A stretch of DNA of 38,806 nucleotides from Candidatus Pullibacteroides excrementavium (lineage in GTDB: Bacteria; Bacteroidota; Bacteroidia; Bacteroidales; P3). Shown one piece after another: positions 9,931 through 18,710 of the stretch (position 1 is its first letter; every line of letters starts with the position of its first letter). The stretch lies in assembly GCA_017694335.1 (NCBI GenBank), contig JADIMZ010000062.1:1-38806 (forward strand). The letters are read 5' to 3'. Under the pieces are notes generated by a model. The model did not search any database. It was not told the DNA's origin and saw only the letters and a list, made by a program, of their open reading frames with translations. The translations under genes and the position numbers were made by a program.

Positions 9931-11196
9931 TCAGTCGGCGGCGGGTCTATGGCTGGTGATGCCGGAGGAATCCTGTTGGCAGGCGGATAAATATATCTGG
10001 TGGAATTGATTCCCGATATAGGAAAAGCGGAAAATTTCCGCGCTTTGGCGGATGTGTTCGGCCGGGTAGTCCGTGTAATGGTCCAGCATCGCATTCATGG
10101 CTCGCCATACGGCATGTTCGTCGCCGCTTTTTACCAATATTCCGTTGGCCTCGTTGACGATTTCCGGAATTCCTCCGGTTCGGCTGGCCACGACCGGTTT
10201 GCCGCAGGCCAAGGCTTCGCTGATGACCACGGAGGCGGTTTCGTAATTGGAAAAGAGGACAAGAAAACAGCTTTGATCCAGCAGTTGCTTTACTTCTTGC
10301 GGGGAAATTTCACCAGGAAACAGGATTTGCCCGGTTTTGAAATGCAGCATTTCGGCATAAGCTTTGGTTTCGTCCCAATCCCGTCCGTAACCCGCGAAAA
10401 TCATCCGGAAATCATTCCTTACTAAAGACAAGGTCTTCAAGGCTCTGAGCAAGCCCTTGTTGTTCTTGGCCGGTTCGTCGAAGCAGCAGATATGCACCAT
10501 GGTCTTGATGCCGGCTTTAGCCGCAGGCCAAGGGGAATCCTGCACGGAACTTGAATCCGAGAGGCTTCCGGTTTTGCCTGCCGTGGCGCTTTTCCCCAAA
10601 AGCGAGGGCCTTTGCGTTGGGTTTGGTTCTTCAAAGAAAAAATCATCCACTACATTGCGAACCACCGTATAACGGCCTTTGATGCCGCATTCCTGCATGG
10701 CGGAGGCCAAACTTTCCGAGACTGGCATGATGCGCCGGGCTTTCTTGGCGAGCCAGCAGGTCAGTTTGCGGTGCAGGAGATTGTGGAAATCGTGGCGGTA
10801 GTAGCGGGACCAATGTTCGGTGATGACATAGGGAATCTTGTACTTTGCGTGCAGCAGCCATGCCATCAAAGCATGCCGGGTCATGATGTTGCAATGGATC
10901 AGATCCGGTTTGCCGAACTCTTGGAACACCGACCGAAGCCCCCTTTTATATGCCGCAAAGAAGTTTCTGAACCGCTTTGGGGCATGAGCGGCTTTGGGAT
11001 AATAGATATAGTGTTCCACGACATTCCCGCTACGCTGCTGCTGGTGCGTCCAGTCTTTCCTTCCTGTTTCGGCCTTGACAAAGAGGACGCAGACTTGGTC
11101 GTAAAGTGCTGCTGCCTGAGCATGTTTGCGCACGAAAAGGCCTTCCATCTCATCGAGTCGGTTCGGGTACCAGGCGGCAAGGAACAGGATTTTCAT
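9931..11196 (-). CDS. Family 4 (GT-B) glycosyltransferase
   Basis: The 421-residue protein begins MKILFLAAWYPNRLDEMEGLFVRKHAQ, as in many GT4 enzymes. The C-terminal Rossmann half contains MIFAGYGRDW, FPGEISPQEV and an EX7E-type nucleotide-sugar site in NYETASVVISEALACGKPVVASRTGGIPEIV. Such enzymes build cell-surface or lipid-linked glycans from nucleotide sugars. Donor and acceptor cannot be predicted. It sits 108 bp downstream of the CstA-type gene on the same strand and may be cotranscribed with it. A low-complexity insert (about 195-230, rich in S, T and A) separates the two domains and is unusual. Confidence 0.9.
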   Translation of the reverse strand: MKILFLAAWYPNRLDEMEGLFVRKHAQAAALYDQVCVLFVKAETGRKDWTHQQQRSGNVVEHYIYYPKAAHAPKRFRNFFAAYKRGLRSVFQEFGKPDLIHCNIMTRHALMAWLLHAKYKIPYVITEHWSRYYRHDFHNLLHRKLTCWLAKKARRIMPVSESLASAMQECGIKGRYTVVRNVVDDFFFEEPNPTQRPSLLGKSATAGKTGSLSDSSSVQDSPWPAAKAGIKTMVHICCFDEPAKNNKGLLRALKTLSLVRNDFRMIFAGYGRDWDETKAYAEMLHFKTGQILFPGEISPQEVKQLLDQSCFLVLFSNYETASVVISEALACGKPVVASRTGGIPEIVNEANGILVKSGDEHAVWRAMNAMLDHYTDYPAEHIRQSAEIFRFSYIGNQFHQIYLSACQQDSSGITSHRPAAD

Positions 11197-11304
11197 GGCT
11201 ATGTATCAAATGTTTTTAGGGGGCTTTCTCTCGACCCGGGCATGGGGCAGCTCAGCGATCCTTGCAGGGGCTGCGGGTTTGTGTGCAGGTGCTGCCGTCC
11301 GGGG

Positions 11305-12840
11305 CTATTCCTCGACGGTGGGAACGCTGCCGTTCCGGATTCCTTTGGCGGTCTTGTTTGCCCAGGCAATGAATACGATGCAAATGACAAGCGTGCAGGC
11401 AAGGCCAAATATGTAGGACAAGGTGTCGAGATAGAACGCATTGCCGGCAAACAGCCCGCCTAAGCATTCAGGGGCGCGGAACAGGTAGGTGAAGACTACC
11501 GAGGTCATGAAAACGGCCGGAATCAAGGACATGATGTATGTAAGGCCTTTCCGGTAGCGGAAAAGGTAAACGGTGATGACCCAGAGGGTACACATGGCCA
11601 TTAGCTGGTTCATGAACGCGAAATAGCGCCAGAGGATGCCGAACTGGGCGGAAAGGACGGTGAGCAGCAGGAGCGCTACGGCAAAGAGGGGGATTGCCAA
11701 ATAAAGGCGGTGACTGAGTTTCTCTTGTTTGAAGTGCAGCATTTCAGCCAGCATCAAGCGGGCCGAGCGCATGGCGGTGTCGCCCGAAGTGATGGGGCAG
11801 GCTACGACCCCGATAATGGCCAAGACTGCTCCGAAGCCGCCTAACCATAAGCGGGACAGGCCGTTGACCACGGTCGGACCGCCTTTGGCTTCCACATCGG
11901 CATAGGTAAGGCCGATTTGTTCCATGAGGCCGGTATTATGGAAAACATAGGTGGCGGCAGCCGCCCAGATCAGGCCGACCACGCCTTCGGTAATCATCGA
12001 GCCGTAGAAGATGGGGCGGCCTTGTTTCTCGTTCGACATGCAGCGGGCCATCAGCGGGGATTGTGTGGCATGGAAGCCGGAAACCGCGCCGCAGGCTATC
12101 GAGATGAACATCATCGGGAAAATCGGCTTGGTGGCAGTCCCGGTGTTTTCGGGGGTGTTCATATTGGCCATCGCTTCCCAGATTTCAGGCATGGAGCCGG
12201 GGGCAGCGAAGCAGGCTTGGTAAACGAGGCAGGCCATGATGCCGACGGCCATGAACAGCAGGCAGAAGCCGAAGATGGGGTAGATGCGTCCAATCAGTTT
12301 GTCTATCGGCAGCAGGGTCGCCAATAAGAAGTAGATGAAGATGACAATGCTCCAGAAGGTGGTGTCGAGCGATTCCGGCGTGAGCGCGGCGAGCAGTCCG
12401 GCCGACCCGGTCACGAATACCGACCCGCACATGACCATCAGCAGGATGCCCAGGACCCGGCTGAATTGCTTCATTCCGTTTCCTAAGTACTTGCCTGTCA
12501 GTTCGGGTACGTTCTTGCCATCGTTGCGCACGGACAGCATTCCTGCCATATAGTCGTGGACGGCTCCGCCGAAGATGCATCCGATGACAATCCAGATGAA
12601 GCAGCTGGTTCCGTACATGGCTCCCAGGATAGTCCCGAAGATAGGGCCGAGACCGGCAATGTCGAGGAATTGGATCATGAACATTTTCCAGGCGGGCATC
12701 TGTACATAATCCACGCCGTCGGGATGAGCTACGGCCGGGGTCTTGCGATTTGGGTCGGGGCCGAAAGCCTTTTGGACGAATTTGCCATAGACGAGATAGC
12801 CGAGAATCAGCAGGGCCAGGGAGATAAAAAAGGATACCAT
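11305..12840 (-). CDS. cstA: CstA-family carbon-starvation / peptide transporter
   Basis: A polytopic inner-membrane protein of 511 residues. The N-terminal part carries CstA hallmarks: a first helix with LLILGYLVYGKFVQKAFG, then QFLDIAGLGPIFGTILGAMYG and AVHDYMAGMLSVRNDGKNVPEL. E. coli CstA has about 700 residues. The shorter form seen here is common in Bacteroidota. Family members take up peptides or pyruvate during carbon limitation. The promoter-like repeat (copy B) lies about 100 bp upstream in the right orientation. The true substrate cannot be read from the sequence. Confidence 0.92.
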   Translation of the reverse strand: MVSFFISLALLILGYLVYGKFVQKAFGPDPNRKTPAVAHPDGVDYVQMPAWKMFMIQFLDIAGLGPIFGTILGAMYGTSCFIWIVIGCIFGGAVHDYMAGMLSVRNDGKNVPELTGKYLGNGMKQFSRVLGILLMVMCGSVFVTGSAGLLAALTPESLDTTFWSIVIFIYFLLATLLPIDKLIGRIYPIFGFCLLFMAVGIMACLVYQACFAAPGSMPEIWEAMANMNTPENTGTATKPIFPMMFISIACGAVSGFHATQSPLMARCMSNEKQGRPIFYGSMITEGVVGLIWAAAATYVFHNTGLMEQIGLTYADVEAKGGPTVVNGLSRLWLGGFGAVLAIIGVVACPITSGDTAMRSARLMLAEMLHFKQEKLSHRLYLAIPLFAVALLLLTVLSAQFGILWRYFAFMNQLMAMCTLWVITVYLFRYRKGLTYIMSLIPAVFMTSVVFTYLFRAPECLGGLFAGNAFYLDTLSYIFGLACTLVICIVFIAWANKTAKGIRNGSVPTVEE

Positions 12841-12939
12841 AGGATTTGTTGTCGGTTAATGCCTGTACGGATAGGCTATCGCGGATAGGCAGGCGCGGTT
12901 TCGGATGCCCTCGAATCCTTTCCGTAAAGGAACGCGGGA

Positions 12940-12974
12940 GCAAAGATAGCGAAAGTCGAGCGTAGAGGCAAAGC
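12940..12974 (-). promoter_or_regulatory. Promoter-like repeat, copy B
   Basis: On the minus strand: TTTG (12969-12972), a 20-nt spacer with CGCTCGACTTTCGC, then TATCTTTG (12941-12948). It matches copy A at 8156-8189 over most positions, spacer included, and points at cstA about 100 bp away. Confidence 0.78.
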
Positions 12975-13094
12975 TTGCTTTGACTATGCCGAGACCAAAC
13001 TATCTTCGATGAAATCAAAGACAGCGAAAATCCTCTGTGAATAAAAAGTAAGAAAGGATGCCGGATTTTGCGTAGGGGAATGGCGGGTTTTTGA

Positions 13095-13102
13095 TACTTT
13101 TG
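13095..13102 (+). promoter_or_regulatory. -7 box for the transketolase operon
   Basis: TACTTTTG fits the Bacteroidota -7 consensus TANNTTTG. ATTTTG about 24 nt upstream is a loose -33 candidate. It lies about 150 bp before the transketolase start. Confidence 0.55.
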
Positions 13103-13248
13103 CAGTCGCGCTTGCCGGAATTTTTGCATCAGCCATCGGCTAAGTATGGCAAGGCATGTTCTGAAAATGAGCTTTACACGCTTGTGCTTGGGAGAGGCGA
13201 AAAGACGCTTCGGCCTAAGTTATAAGACCTATTATAAAACGAAAGAAA

Positions 13249-14097
13249 ATGTTGCAGACAGAACAACTCAGACAGATGTCCACCCAGGTAAGGCGGGATG
13301 TCATTCGTATGATCCATTCGGCGAAATCCGGCCATACCGGAGGTTCTTTGGGCTGTGCCGATTTTATGACAGTATTGTATTTCAATGTACTGGAACACGA
13401 CCCGAAGGCCTTTTCCATAGATGGCAAGGGGCAGGATGTGTTTTTCTTGTCCAACGGCCATATCGCGCCGGTCTGGTATAGCGTGCTGGCTCGGACGGGT
13501 TATTTCCCGATTCCGGAACTGGGGACTTTGCGCAAGTTGGGCAGCCGTCTGCAAGGGCATCCCAGCATTTCCCGTCAATTGCCGGGTATCCGGATGGCCT
13601 CGGGCTCGTTGGGCCAGGGGATGTCGAATGCGATTGGGATGGCTTTGGCCAAGAAGATGGACGGGGACAGCCATTTGGTATTCTCCTTGCATGGAGACGG
13701 AGAGCTGGAAGAAGGTCAGATTTGGGAAGCGGCCATGTTCGCCGGAGCCAAGAAAGTGGACAATCTGATTTCGGTAGTGGATTACAATGGTTTGCAGATA
13801 GACGGCGCGGTCAAGGACGTGATGGATTTGGGCAACCTGCGAGCCAAGTTCGAGGCTTTTGGCTGGTTGGTGTTGGAAATGAACGGGAACGATGTGACGG
13901 ATGTGGAAAAGGTGTTGCGGCAGGCTAAGGCATGTTGCGGGCAAGGCAGGCCGGTCATGATTCTGATGCATACGGAAATGGGGCATGGGGTCGATTTTAT
14001 GCGGAATCTTTCCAAATGGCATGGGACGGCACCCAACGATGAACAGGCGGAAGCGGCTTTGAAGCAGTTGCCGGAAACCGAATACGGGGACTATTAG
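13249..14097 (+). CDS. Transketolase, N-terminal subunit
   Basis: At 282 residues this is the thiamine-diphosphate-binding half of a split transketolase. The TPP/Mg motif is visible as HGDGELEEGQIWEAAMFAG ... VVDYNGLQIDG, preceded by SGHTGGSLG and GSLGQGMSNAIGMA. Transketolase moves two-carbon ketol units between sugar phosphates in the non-oxidative pentose phosphate pathway. The C-terminal half follows 90 bp downstream, and the two should form one heteromeric enzyme. Split transketolases of this type are common outside Proteobacteria. Confidence 0.93.
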   Translation: MLQTEQLRQMSTQVRRDVIRMIHSAKSGHTGGSLGCADFMTVLYFNVLEHDPKAFSIDGKGQDVFFLSNGHIAPVWYSVLARTGYFPIPELGTLRKLGSRLQGHPSISRQLPGIRMASGSLGQGMSNAIGMALAKKMDGDSHLVFSLHGDGELEEGQIWEAAMFAGAKKVDNLISVVDYNGLQIDGAVKDVMDLGNLRAKFEAFGWLVLEMNGNDVTDVEKVLRQAKACCGQGRPVMILMHTEMGHGVDFMRNLSKWHGTAPNDEQAEAALKQLPETEYGDY

Positions 14098-14187
14098 AAG
14101 GCGGACCGCGGAGGAGGGCATTGCGCTCGTTGCGGTGGATTGAAGCCATAGAGAAATGAATTGCAAGAAGAAAGAAGGAAAAATACC

Positions 14188-15141
14188 ATGAATAGATATT
14201 CGTTTACCGAAAAGAAAGATACCCGTTCCGGTTTCGGCGCGGGTTTGATGCTGGCTGCCAAAGAAATGCCGCAGGTAGTGGCGTTGGCGGCGGATTTGAC
14301 CGGTTCGGTCAAGATGGATGCTTTTGCCAAGGCGTATCCCGAGCGTTTTTTCCAGGTCGGCATCGCCGAAGCCAATATGATCAGCATTGCGGCCGGTATG
14401 GCGGTGGCTGGCAAGATTCCGTTCACGGGGACTTTTGCCGAGTTCGCGACAGGCCGTGTCTATGACCAGATTCGCCAGTCGGTAGCCTATTCGCAGGCGA
14501 ATGTGAAGATTTACGCGCCGCATTCGGGCTTGACCGTAGGGGAAGACGGAGCCACGCACCAGGCATTGGAAGACATGGGGATGATCCGGATGATGCCGGG
14601 CATGACCGTGGTGCATCCTTGCGACTATAACCAGGCGGTGCAGGCCACTTTGGCGGTGGCTCGCTACAAAGGGCCGGTTTATCTGCGTTGCGGCCGTCCT
14701 GCCGTGCCGAACTTCACGCCGGCCGATCAGGTTTTCGAGATTGGCAAGGGCTATGTGCTGCAGGAGGGTTCGGATTTGACGATTATCGCGATAGGACATC
14801 TGGTATGGCCGGCTCTGGAAGCGGCTGCCGCTTTGGAAGAGAAAGGCATCCATGCCGAAGTAATCAATATGCCTACATTGAAGCCTTTGGATACGGCTTG
14901 CGTGCTGGCTTCGGTCAGGAAGACGGGCCGGGTGCTGACTTGCGAGGAACACCAGCTCAATGGCGGCCTTGGGGATGCGGTAGCTAACTTCTTGGTTCGC
15001 AATTATCCGGTTCCGATGGAAATGGTCGGGGTAGATGACCGTTTCGGCCAAAGCGGGACCCCGCAGGATCTTTTGGATCACTATGGTCTGAACGTGCCGG
15101 GCATCGTGGCCAAGGCGGAGGCTTTGCTGGCAAGGAAGTAA
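14188..15141 (+). CDS. Transketolase, C-terminal subunit
   Basis: This 317-residue partner carries the pyrimidine-binding and C-terminal transketolase domains. FTGTFAEFATGRVYDQIRQS holds the region that activates the TPP pyrimidine ring, and HSGLTVGEDGATHQALEDMGMIRMMPGM is the typical substrate loop. The C-terminal domain ends with VGVDDRFGQSGTPQDLLDHYGL. The start is ATG 14188 (MNRYSFTEKK); the track's start nine codons earlier uses TTG. Only 16 bp separate it from the following Mur ligase gene, so all three genes look like one operon. Confidence 0.93.
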   Translation: MNRYSFTEKKDTRSGFGAGLMLAAKEMPQVVALAADLTGSVKMDAFAKAYPERFFQVGIAEANMISIAAGMAVAGKIPFTGTFAEFATGRVYDQIRQSVAYSQANVKIYAPHSGLTVGEDGATHQALEDMGMIRMMPGMTVVHPCDYNQAVQATLAVARYKGPVYLRCGRPAVPNFTPADQVFEIGKGYVLQEGSDLTIIAIGHLVWPALEAAAALEEKGIHAEVINMPTLKPLDTACVLASVRKTGRVLTCEEHQLNGGLGDAVANFLVRNYPVPMEMVGVDDRFGQSGTPQDLLDHYGLNVPGIVAKAEALLARK

Positions 15142-15157
15142 GTGAGTGAGGCTTATC

Positions 15158-16537
15158 ATGAAGAAAGTCCATTTCATAGCCATCGGCGGAAGTGCGATGC
15201 ACAATCTGGCGATGGCTCTTCATTTAAAGGGATACCGGGTAAGCGGTTCCGATGACGAGATTTTCGACCCGGCGCGGAGCCGTCTGGCGCGTTTCGGCCT
15301 GTTGCCGCCCGATGAAGGCTGGCATCCGGAGCGGGTCACGCCCGATTTGGACGCGGTGATTCTCGGGATGCATGCCCGGAAGGACAATCCAGAGCTTCTG
15401 CGGGCCAAGGAACTGGGCTTGAAGATTTATTCCTATCCGGAATACTTGTACGAGCAGTCTAAGGACAAGCTGCGCGTGGTGGTTGGCGGAAGCCACGGCA
15501 AGACTACGGTGACGGCGATGATCCTGCATGTGTTGAAAGATGCCGGGATGGACTGCGATTATATGGTAGGGGCGCAGCTGGAAGGCTACGACATCATGGT
15601 CCGGCTTTCGGAAACGGCCCCTTTGATGGTCATCGAGGGGGACGAATACCTGACTTCGCCGATAGATCCCCGGCCGAAATTCCATCTGTACAAGCCGGAT
15701 ATCGCGCTCATCAACGGCATTGCCTGGGATCATATCAATGTGTTCCCGACTTTTGATAAGTACGTGGAGCAGTTCCGGATTTTTGCATCGACGATTTGTC
15801 CGGATGGCTGTCTGGCCTATTTTTCGGGCGACCCGGAGGTGGCGGCCATTGCGGCTGGGTTGGCTTCCGAAAGGCCGGATGTGCAGCTCTTGCCTTACGA
15901 TGTGCCGGAATACCGGGTGGAAAAAGGTTTCAGCGAATTGCTGTATCAAGGCAAGGCCTATCCGTTGCAGGTGTTCGGTCGGCACAATATGCAGAATATC
16001 GAGGCGGCTTGGCAGGTTTGCCGTCGTTTGGGCATCGCCGACGAGGTGTTCCTGAAGAGCATCATGAGTTTCAAGGGGGCTTCCCGGCGTTTGGAACGTA
16101 TCGGGGACAACCCGGTCTCGCAGGTGTCGGTCTTCAAGGATTTTGCGCATTCGCCTTCCAAGCTGCAGGCGACCATCGGGGCGGTCAAGGAGCAGTATCC
16201 TGAACGTAAATTGGTGGCTTGCATGGAGTTGCATACGTTCAGCAGCTTGAGCAAGGTCTTTTTCTCGCATTACAAGGGTTGCATGGACAAGGCGGATGTG
16301 GCTATGGTCTATTATAATCCCAAAGCGGTGGAACACAAGAAACTGGAACCGATTGACCCGCAGGCGATCCACGAGGCTTTTGCCTGTCCGAGGCTCAAGG
16401 TCTATAACGACAGTGCGCTTCTGGTTTCGGATTTGAAGTCGATGGACTGGCACAATGCCAATCTCTTATGGATGACTTCGGGCAATTTCGACGGGGTGGA
16501 CGAGAAAGCGCTGGCGGAAGAGGTTTGCAAGAAATAG
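15158..16537 (+). CDS. mpl: Mpl-like Mur ligase (UDP-MurNAc:tripeptide ligase, peptidoglycan recycling)
   Basis: A 459-residue Mur-family ligase. It has the N-terminal Rossmann motif FIAIGGSAMHNLAMAL, the ATP P-loop GGSHGKTTVTAMI and the central EGDEYLTSP, with GRHNMQNIEAAW and DFAHSPSK in the C-terminal part. The N-terminal variant and the SGDPEVAAIAAG region fit Mpl, which attaches L-Ala-D-Glu-meso-DAP recovered from old wall to UDP-MurNAc, better than MurC. MurC remains a lesser alternative. The start is ATG 15158; the track's GTG four codons earlier is less likely. It is the last gene before a strong terminator. Confidence 0.85.
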   Translation: MKKVHFIAIGGSAMHNLAMALHLKGYRVSGSDDEIFDPARSRLARFGLLPPDEGWHPERVTPDLDAVILGMHARKDNPELLRAKELGLKIYSYPEYLYEQSKDKLRVVVGGSHGKTTVTAMILHVLKDAGMDCDYMVGAQLEGYDIMVRLSETAPLMVIEGDEYLTSPIDPRPKFHLYKPDIALINGIAWDHINVFPTFDKYVEQFRIFASTICPDGCLAYFSGDPEVAAIAAGLASERPDVQLLPYDVPEYRVEKGFSELLYQGKAYPLQVFGRHNMQNIEAAWQVCRRLGIADEVFLKSIMSFKGASRRLERIGDNPVSQVSVFKDFAHSPSKLQATIGAVKEQYPERKLVACMELHTFSSLSKVFFSHYKGCMDKADVAMVYYNPKAVEHKKLEPIDPQAIHEAFACPRLKVYNDSALLVSDLKSMDWHNANLLWMTSGNFDGVDEKALAEEVCKK

Positions 16538-16571
16538 CTGCTGGGAACGTTTGATTGCCTAAAATGATTAA

Positions 16572-16610
16572 GGGGATTCCGGTGAATTGGATTGCCGGAA
16601 TCCCCTTTTT
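16572..16610. terminator. Intrinsic terminator after the transketolase/mpl operon
   Basis: A perfect 11-bp stem, GGGGATTCCGG / CCGGAATCCCC, with a 12-nt loop is followed by TTTTT on the plus strand. It lies between convergent mpl and the barrel gene at 16638 and probably stops both transcripts. Confidence 0.9.
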
Positions 16611-16637
16611 GATAAGGAAGGTGTTCTTCTCGCTTGC

Positions 16638-17513
16638 TTAGAATTGATAGGAGATGGCAAGCTGGAGGGGTTTATGGATAAGCATCTTGTTCTTTTTGTC
16701 TCCTTCGTAGGCCATGTTTTTCAAGCCCCAATCTCCTCCTATTCTGAATTGCAGCCCTTTGTATCGGAACCCGATACCCACACCATAAAGAACGTTAAGT
16801 CTTCGGATATCCCAATTTTTATAATAATTGATGTCCGTTTTTTGTCCGGAATGCACATTCTTTACTTCAGCGGTTAGGCCCATTCCAATATCGAAGCTGG
16901 GGCCAGTATAAGCAAAAAGGCTGAAATCCTCAAAAAGTTCATACCGGTATTGCAGGCGGAGAGGAATGGACAAGGAGTGGTCTTTGACAGATATTTCGTA
17001 ATCTTCGGATTTTGTGTTCTCCATCATCAAATCGTAATAGATTCCTGTTTGGATACCGATGCCATACGCGATTTCGGGTGCTAAGAATAACCCGATGCTC
17101 AATCCATTGCTGAGTTTTTTAGGCGAACGGGAGAATTTGGAAGCTTCATCTTCTGAAAAATTATTGATTTCAGAAAGGAGAACCATGTTGGTGAGTCCGA
17201 TTCGTTTCCTGCCATCTATTTCTTCACCAGTGGCAACATCTCCGGGCACATTGAAGATGTAGCAAATTTGTTTTGTGGTATATCCGAAGGAAGCCCCAAT
17301 CCATCGGTTCTCGCCTTGCGGTCCTGCATAGAAATCGAATTCGTTGAGGTTGGTAGCTTGGCTGTTTGCTACTATCGGCTTTTGGGAAATGGTGTATTTG
17401 AAAGCGTTGGGGTGCTGTTGCGTTTCCTCATTGTTGTTATTGGTTGTACTTCCTTTTGCAAAAGCTGCAGTAGAAAGCAGAAAACTTGATATGATTAGAA
17501 TGGATGTTTTCAT
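16638..17513 (-). CDS. Outer-membrane beta-barrel protein, paralogue 1
   Basis: The 291-residue protein has a cleavable signal peptide (MKTSILIISSFLLSTAAFAKG) and a C-terminal barrel of alternating residues ending LQLAISYQF. The terminal aromatic residue is the usual signal for barrel insertion by BAM. Shared blocks with the two neighbouring paralogues are IGIQTGIYYDLMMEN, DHSLSIPLRLQYRYEL, DFSLFAYTGPSFDIG and KGLQFRIGGDWGL. This fits the PorT-like/OMP_b-brl group; function is unknown. The N-terminal part differs from the paralogues and contains an N-rich run. It lies 30 bp after the middle paralogue, so the two are probably cotranscribed from promoters upstream of 18391. The gene is visibly more AT-rich than the mpl side. 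Confidence 0.85.
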   Translation of the reverse strand: MKTSILIISSFLLSTAAFAKGSTTNNNNEETQQHPNAFKYTISQKPIVANSQATNLNEFDFYAGPQGENRWIGASFGYTTKQICYIFNVPGDVATGEEIDGRKRIGLTNMVLLSEINNFSEDEASKFSRSPKKLSNGLSIGLFLAPEIAYGIGIQTGIYYDLMMENTKSEDYEISVKDHSLSIPLRLQYRYELFEDFSLFAYTGPSFDIGMGLTAEVKNVHSGQKTDINYYKNWDIRRLNVLYGVGIGFRYKGLQFRIGGDWGLKNMAYEGDKKNKMLIHKPLQLAISYQF

Positions 17514-17543
17514 TTCTTTAGGATTAGGTATTTGTTGTATTAA

Positions 17544-18391
17544 TTAAAATTGATAGGACAAGTTTATTGTGAAAGGCTTGTTGATGAAAAGTTTATAGGT
17601 GAAGTTGTTGTCTGTTTCTTTGACCATGTTGAGCAATCCCCAGTCGCCACCGGCTCTGAGTTGCAGGCCTTTCCACCTTATTCCGCCACCTACGCCGCAG
17701 AGAAGGTTGAATCTTTTCAAATTATTGTCATACAGGTTGTTGGCTTCGGTCGATGTTTTTTCATCGTTGAGAAATTCAGATACGTTAAAGGCAAGGCCTA
17801 TGTCAAAGCTTGGACCGGCATAAATGAAGAGGCTGAAATCCTTGGCTAATTCAATTCTGTATTGGATTCGTAGCGGAATAGAGAGAGAATGGTCGGTGGA
17901 ACTATACCTTGTATCTACGCCATCTGATTCCTCTTTGGCTTTTTCCATAGTGACATCGTAATAGATTCCTGTCTGGATGGCGATTCCATATTTGAATTCG
18001 GGCATCCACGTGAGGCCGATGGAAAAAGTATGGCTGTATTTCTTAGAAGATAGGCCGGTCAGGCTTGTTTTAGTGGTGGGAAGACTTTTATCAGAAGGTC
18101 TGATGCGGAATTGTTTCTGTCCGTATCCGACAGCTATGCCGAAGGGTCTTTTTTTGTTTTGTGGGTCGATGCTGAAGCGGAAAGGTGTTACAGGATTTTC
18201 ATCATAGGCATTACTTATGCTCTCTCTCTCTCTCCAATGGAAAAACCTGCATGAGACTCTTCGCTGACTTGCGCATACTCGGTGTTACCGAAATTGGAAT
18301 TCGTTCGGGCAGACGACATTGGGTTGCCTTGTGCCCACGCCATCGATAGGAAGGCAACCCCTCCCATGAAAGCAATGATTGATTTTTTCAT
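17544..18391 (-). pseudogene. Outer-membrane barrel paralogue 2, frame-broken at a (GA)7 tract; probably phase-variable, OFF state
   Basis: From ATG 18391 the frame reads a signal peptide (MKKSIIAFMGG ... SMAWAQG) and runs through a GA tract, then stops at 18215-18217 after 58 residues. From 18221 another frame is open for 225 residues to the stop at 17544. It encodes the paralogue core: RPFGIAVGYGQKQF, FSIGLTWMPEFKYGIAIQTGIYYD, DHSLSIPLRIQYR, FIYAGPSFDIG, and a barrel end INLSYQF. I translated the junction by hand. Losing exactly one GA unit puts the two parts in one frame of 281 codons; gaining one unit leads to a stop. The ORF track shows only 17544..18005. A sequencing indel is possible, but a 2-nt change inside a dinucleotide tract is what slipped-strand phase variation produces. 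Confidence 0.8.
18220..18235 (-). repeat. (GA)7 microsatellite in the coding region
   Basis: The plus strand reads seven TC units in a 16-base pyrimidine block; the coding strand reads GGAGAGAGAGAGAGAG. It lies about 53 codons into the barrel gene, between signal peptide and barrel. It is the only dinucleotide run of this length that I noticed in the window. Confidence 0.92.
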
Positions 18392-18482
18392 TTTGTACTT
18401 GTATTTGGGTTAATAATAGTATCCTCTTTTAACTATTGTCGTTTTTGAGGTTTTGTTTGGGATTCCTCAGCCTTGGTAGGGG

Positions 18483-18490
18483 CAAAGATA
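18483..18490 (-). promoter_or_regulatory. -7 box upstream of barrel paralogue 2
   Basis: TATCTTTG on the minus strand, an exact match to TANNTTTG, lies about 92 bp before ATG 18391. No clear -33 TTTG is seen. Confidence 0.55.
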
Positions 18491-18567
18491 CAATTTTTTT
18501 TATTTGCGCAGTTTTTAAGCTTTGTTTGTCACTCGGGGACTGTTCGAATGGTTTATCTCGGCTTCCG

Positions 18568-18575
18568 CAAAGGTA
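18568..18575 (-). promoter_or_regulatory. Second -7 box upstream of barrel paralogue 2
   Basis: TACCTTTG on the minus strand matches TANNTTTG. It lies about 177 bp before ATG 18391. The -33 region is not obvious. Confidence 0.4.
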
Positions 18576-18641
18576 GCGATAAGATTGTTCCATTATAATG
18601 AATTTGGTAGAGGCTTGGCTCTATTTTATGGGGCGATAAGC

Positions 18642-18692
18642 GACAAGCGGGAACTGTGGCATGAGGACCTCATGCCACAGTTCCCGCTTGTC
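18642..18692. repeat. 51-bp perfect palindrome (25-bp arms, 1-bp centre)
   Basis: GACAAGCGGGAACTGTGGCATGAGG is followed by A and then by its exact reverse complement. It starts 18 bp beyond the stop codon of barrel paralogue 3 on the minus strand, so it may end that transcript. There is no T run on the minus strand, so it is not a classical terminator. Confidence 0.92.
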
Positions 18693-18710
18693 AGTTTTGG
18701 GGGGATACTG

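Larger units (their letters stand above)
12841..13248. other. Divergent intergenic region between cstA and the transketolase genes
   Basis: This 408-bp region holds the minus-strand promoter-like repeat B (12940-12974) facing cstA and a plus-strand -7 box at 13095 facing the transketolase operon. The ORF track shows only shadows here. No further gene is visible. Confidence 0.7.

Noticed and set aside
13174-15204. 676-codon open frame on the minus strand
   Set aside because: It is fully antisense to the two transketolase genes, which have clear motifs. Its composition is rich in H, R and Q as in shadow frames.
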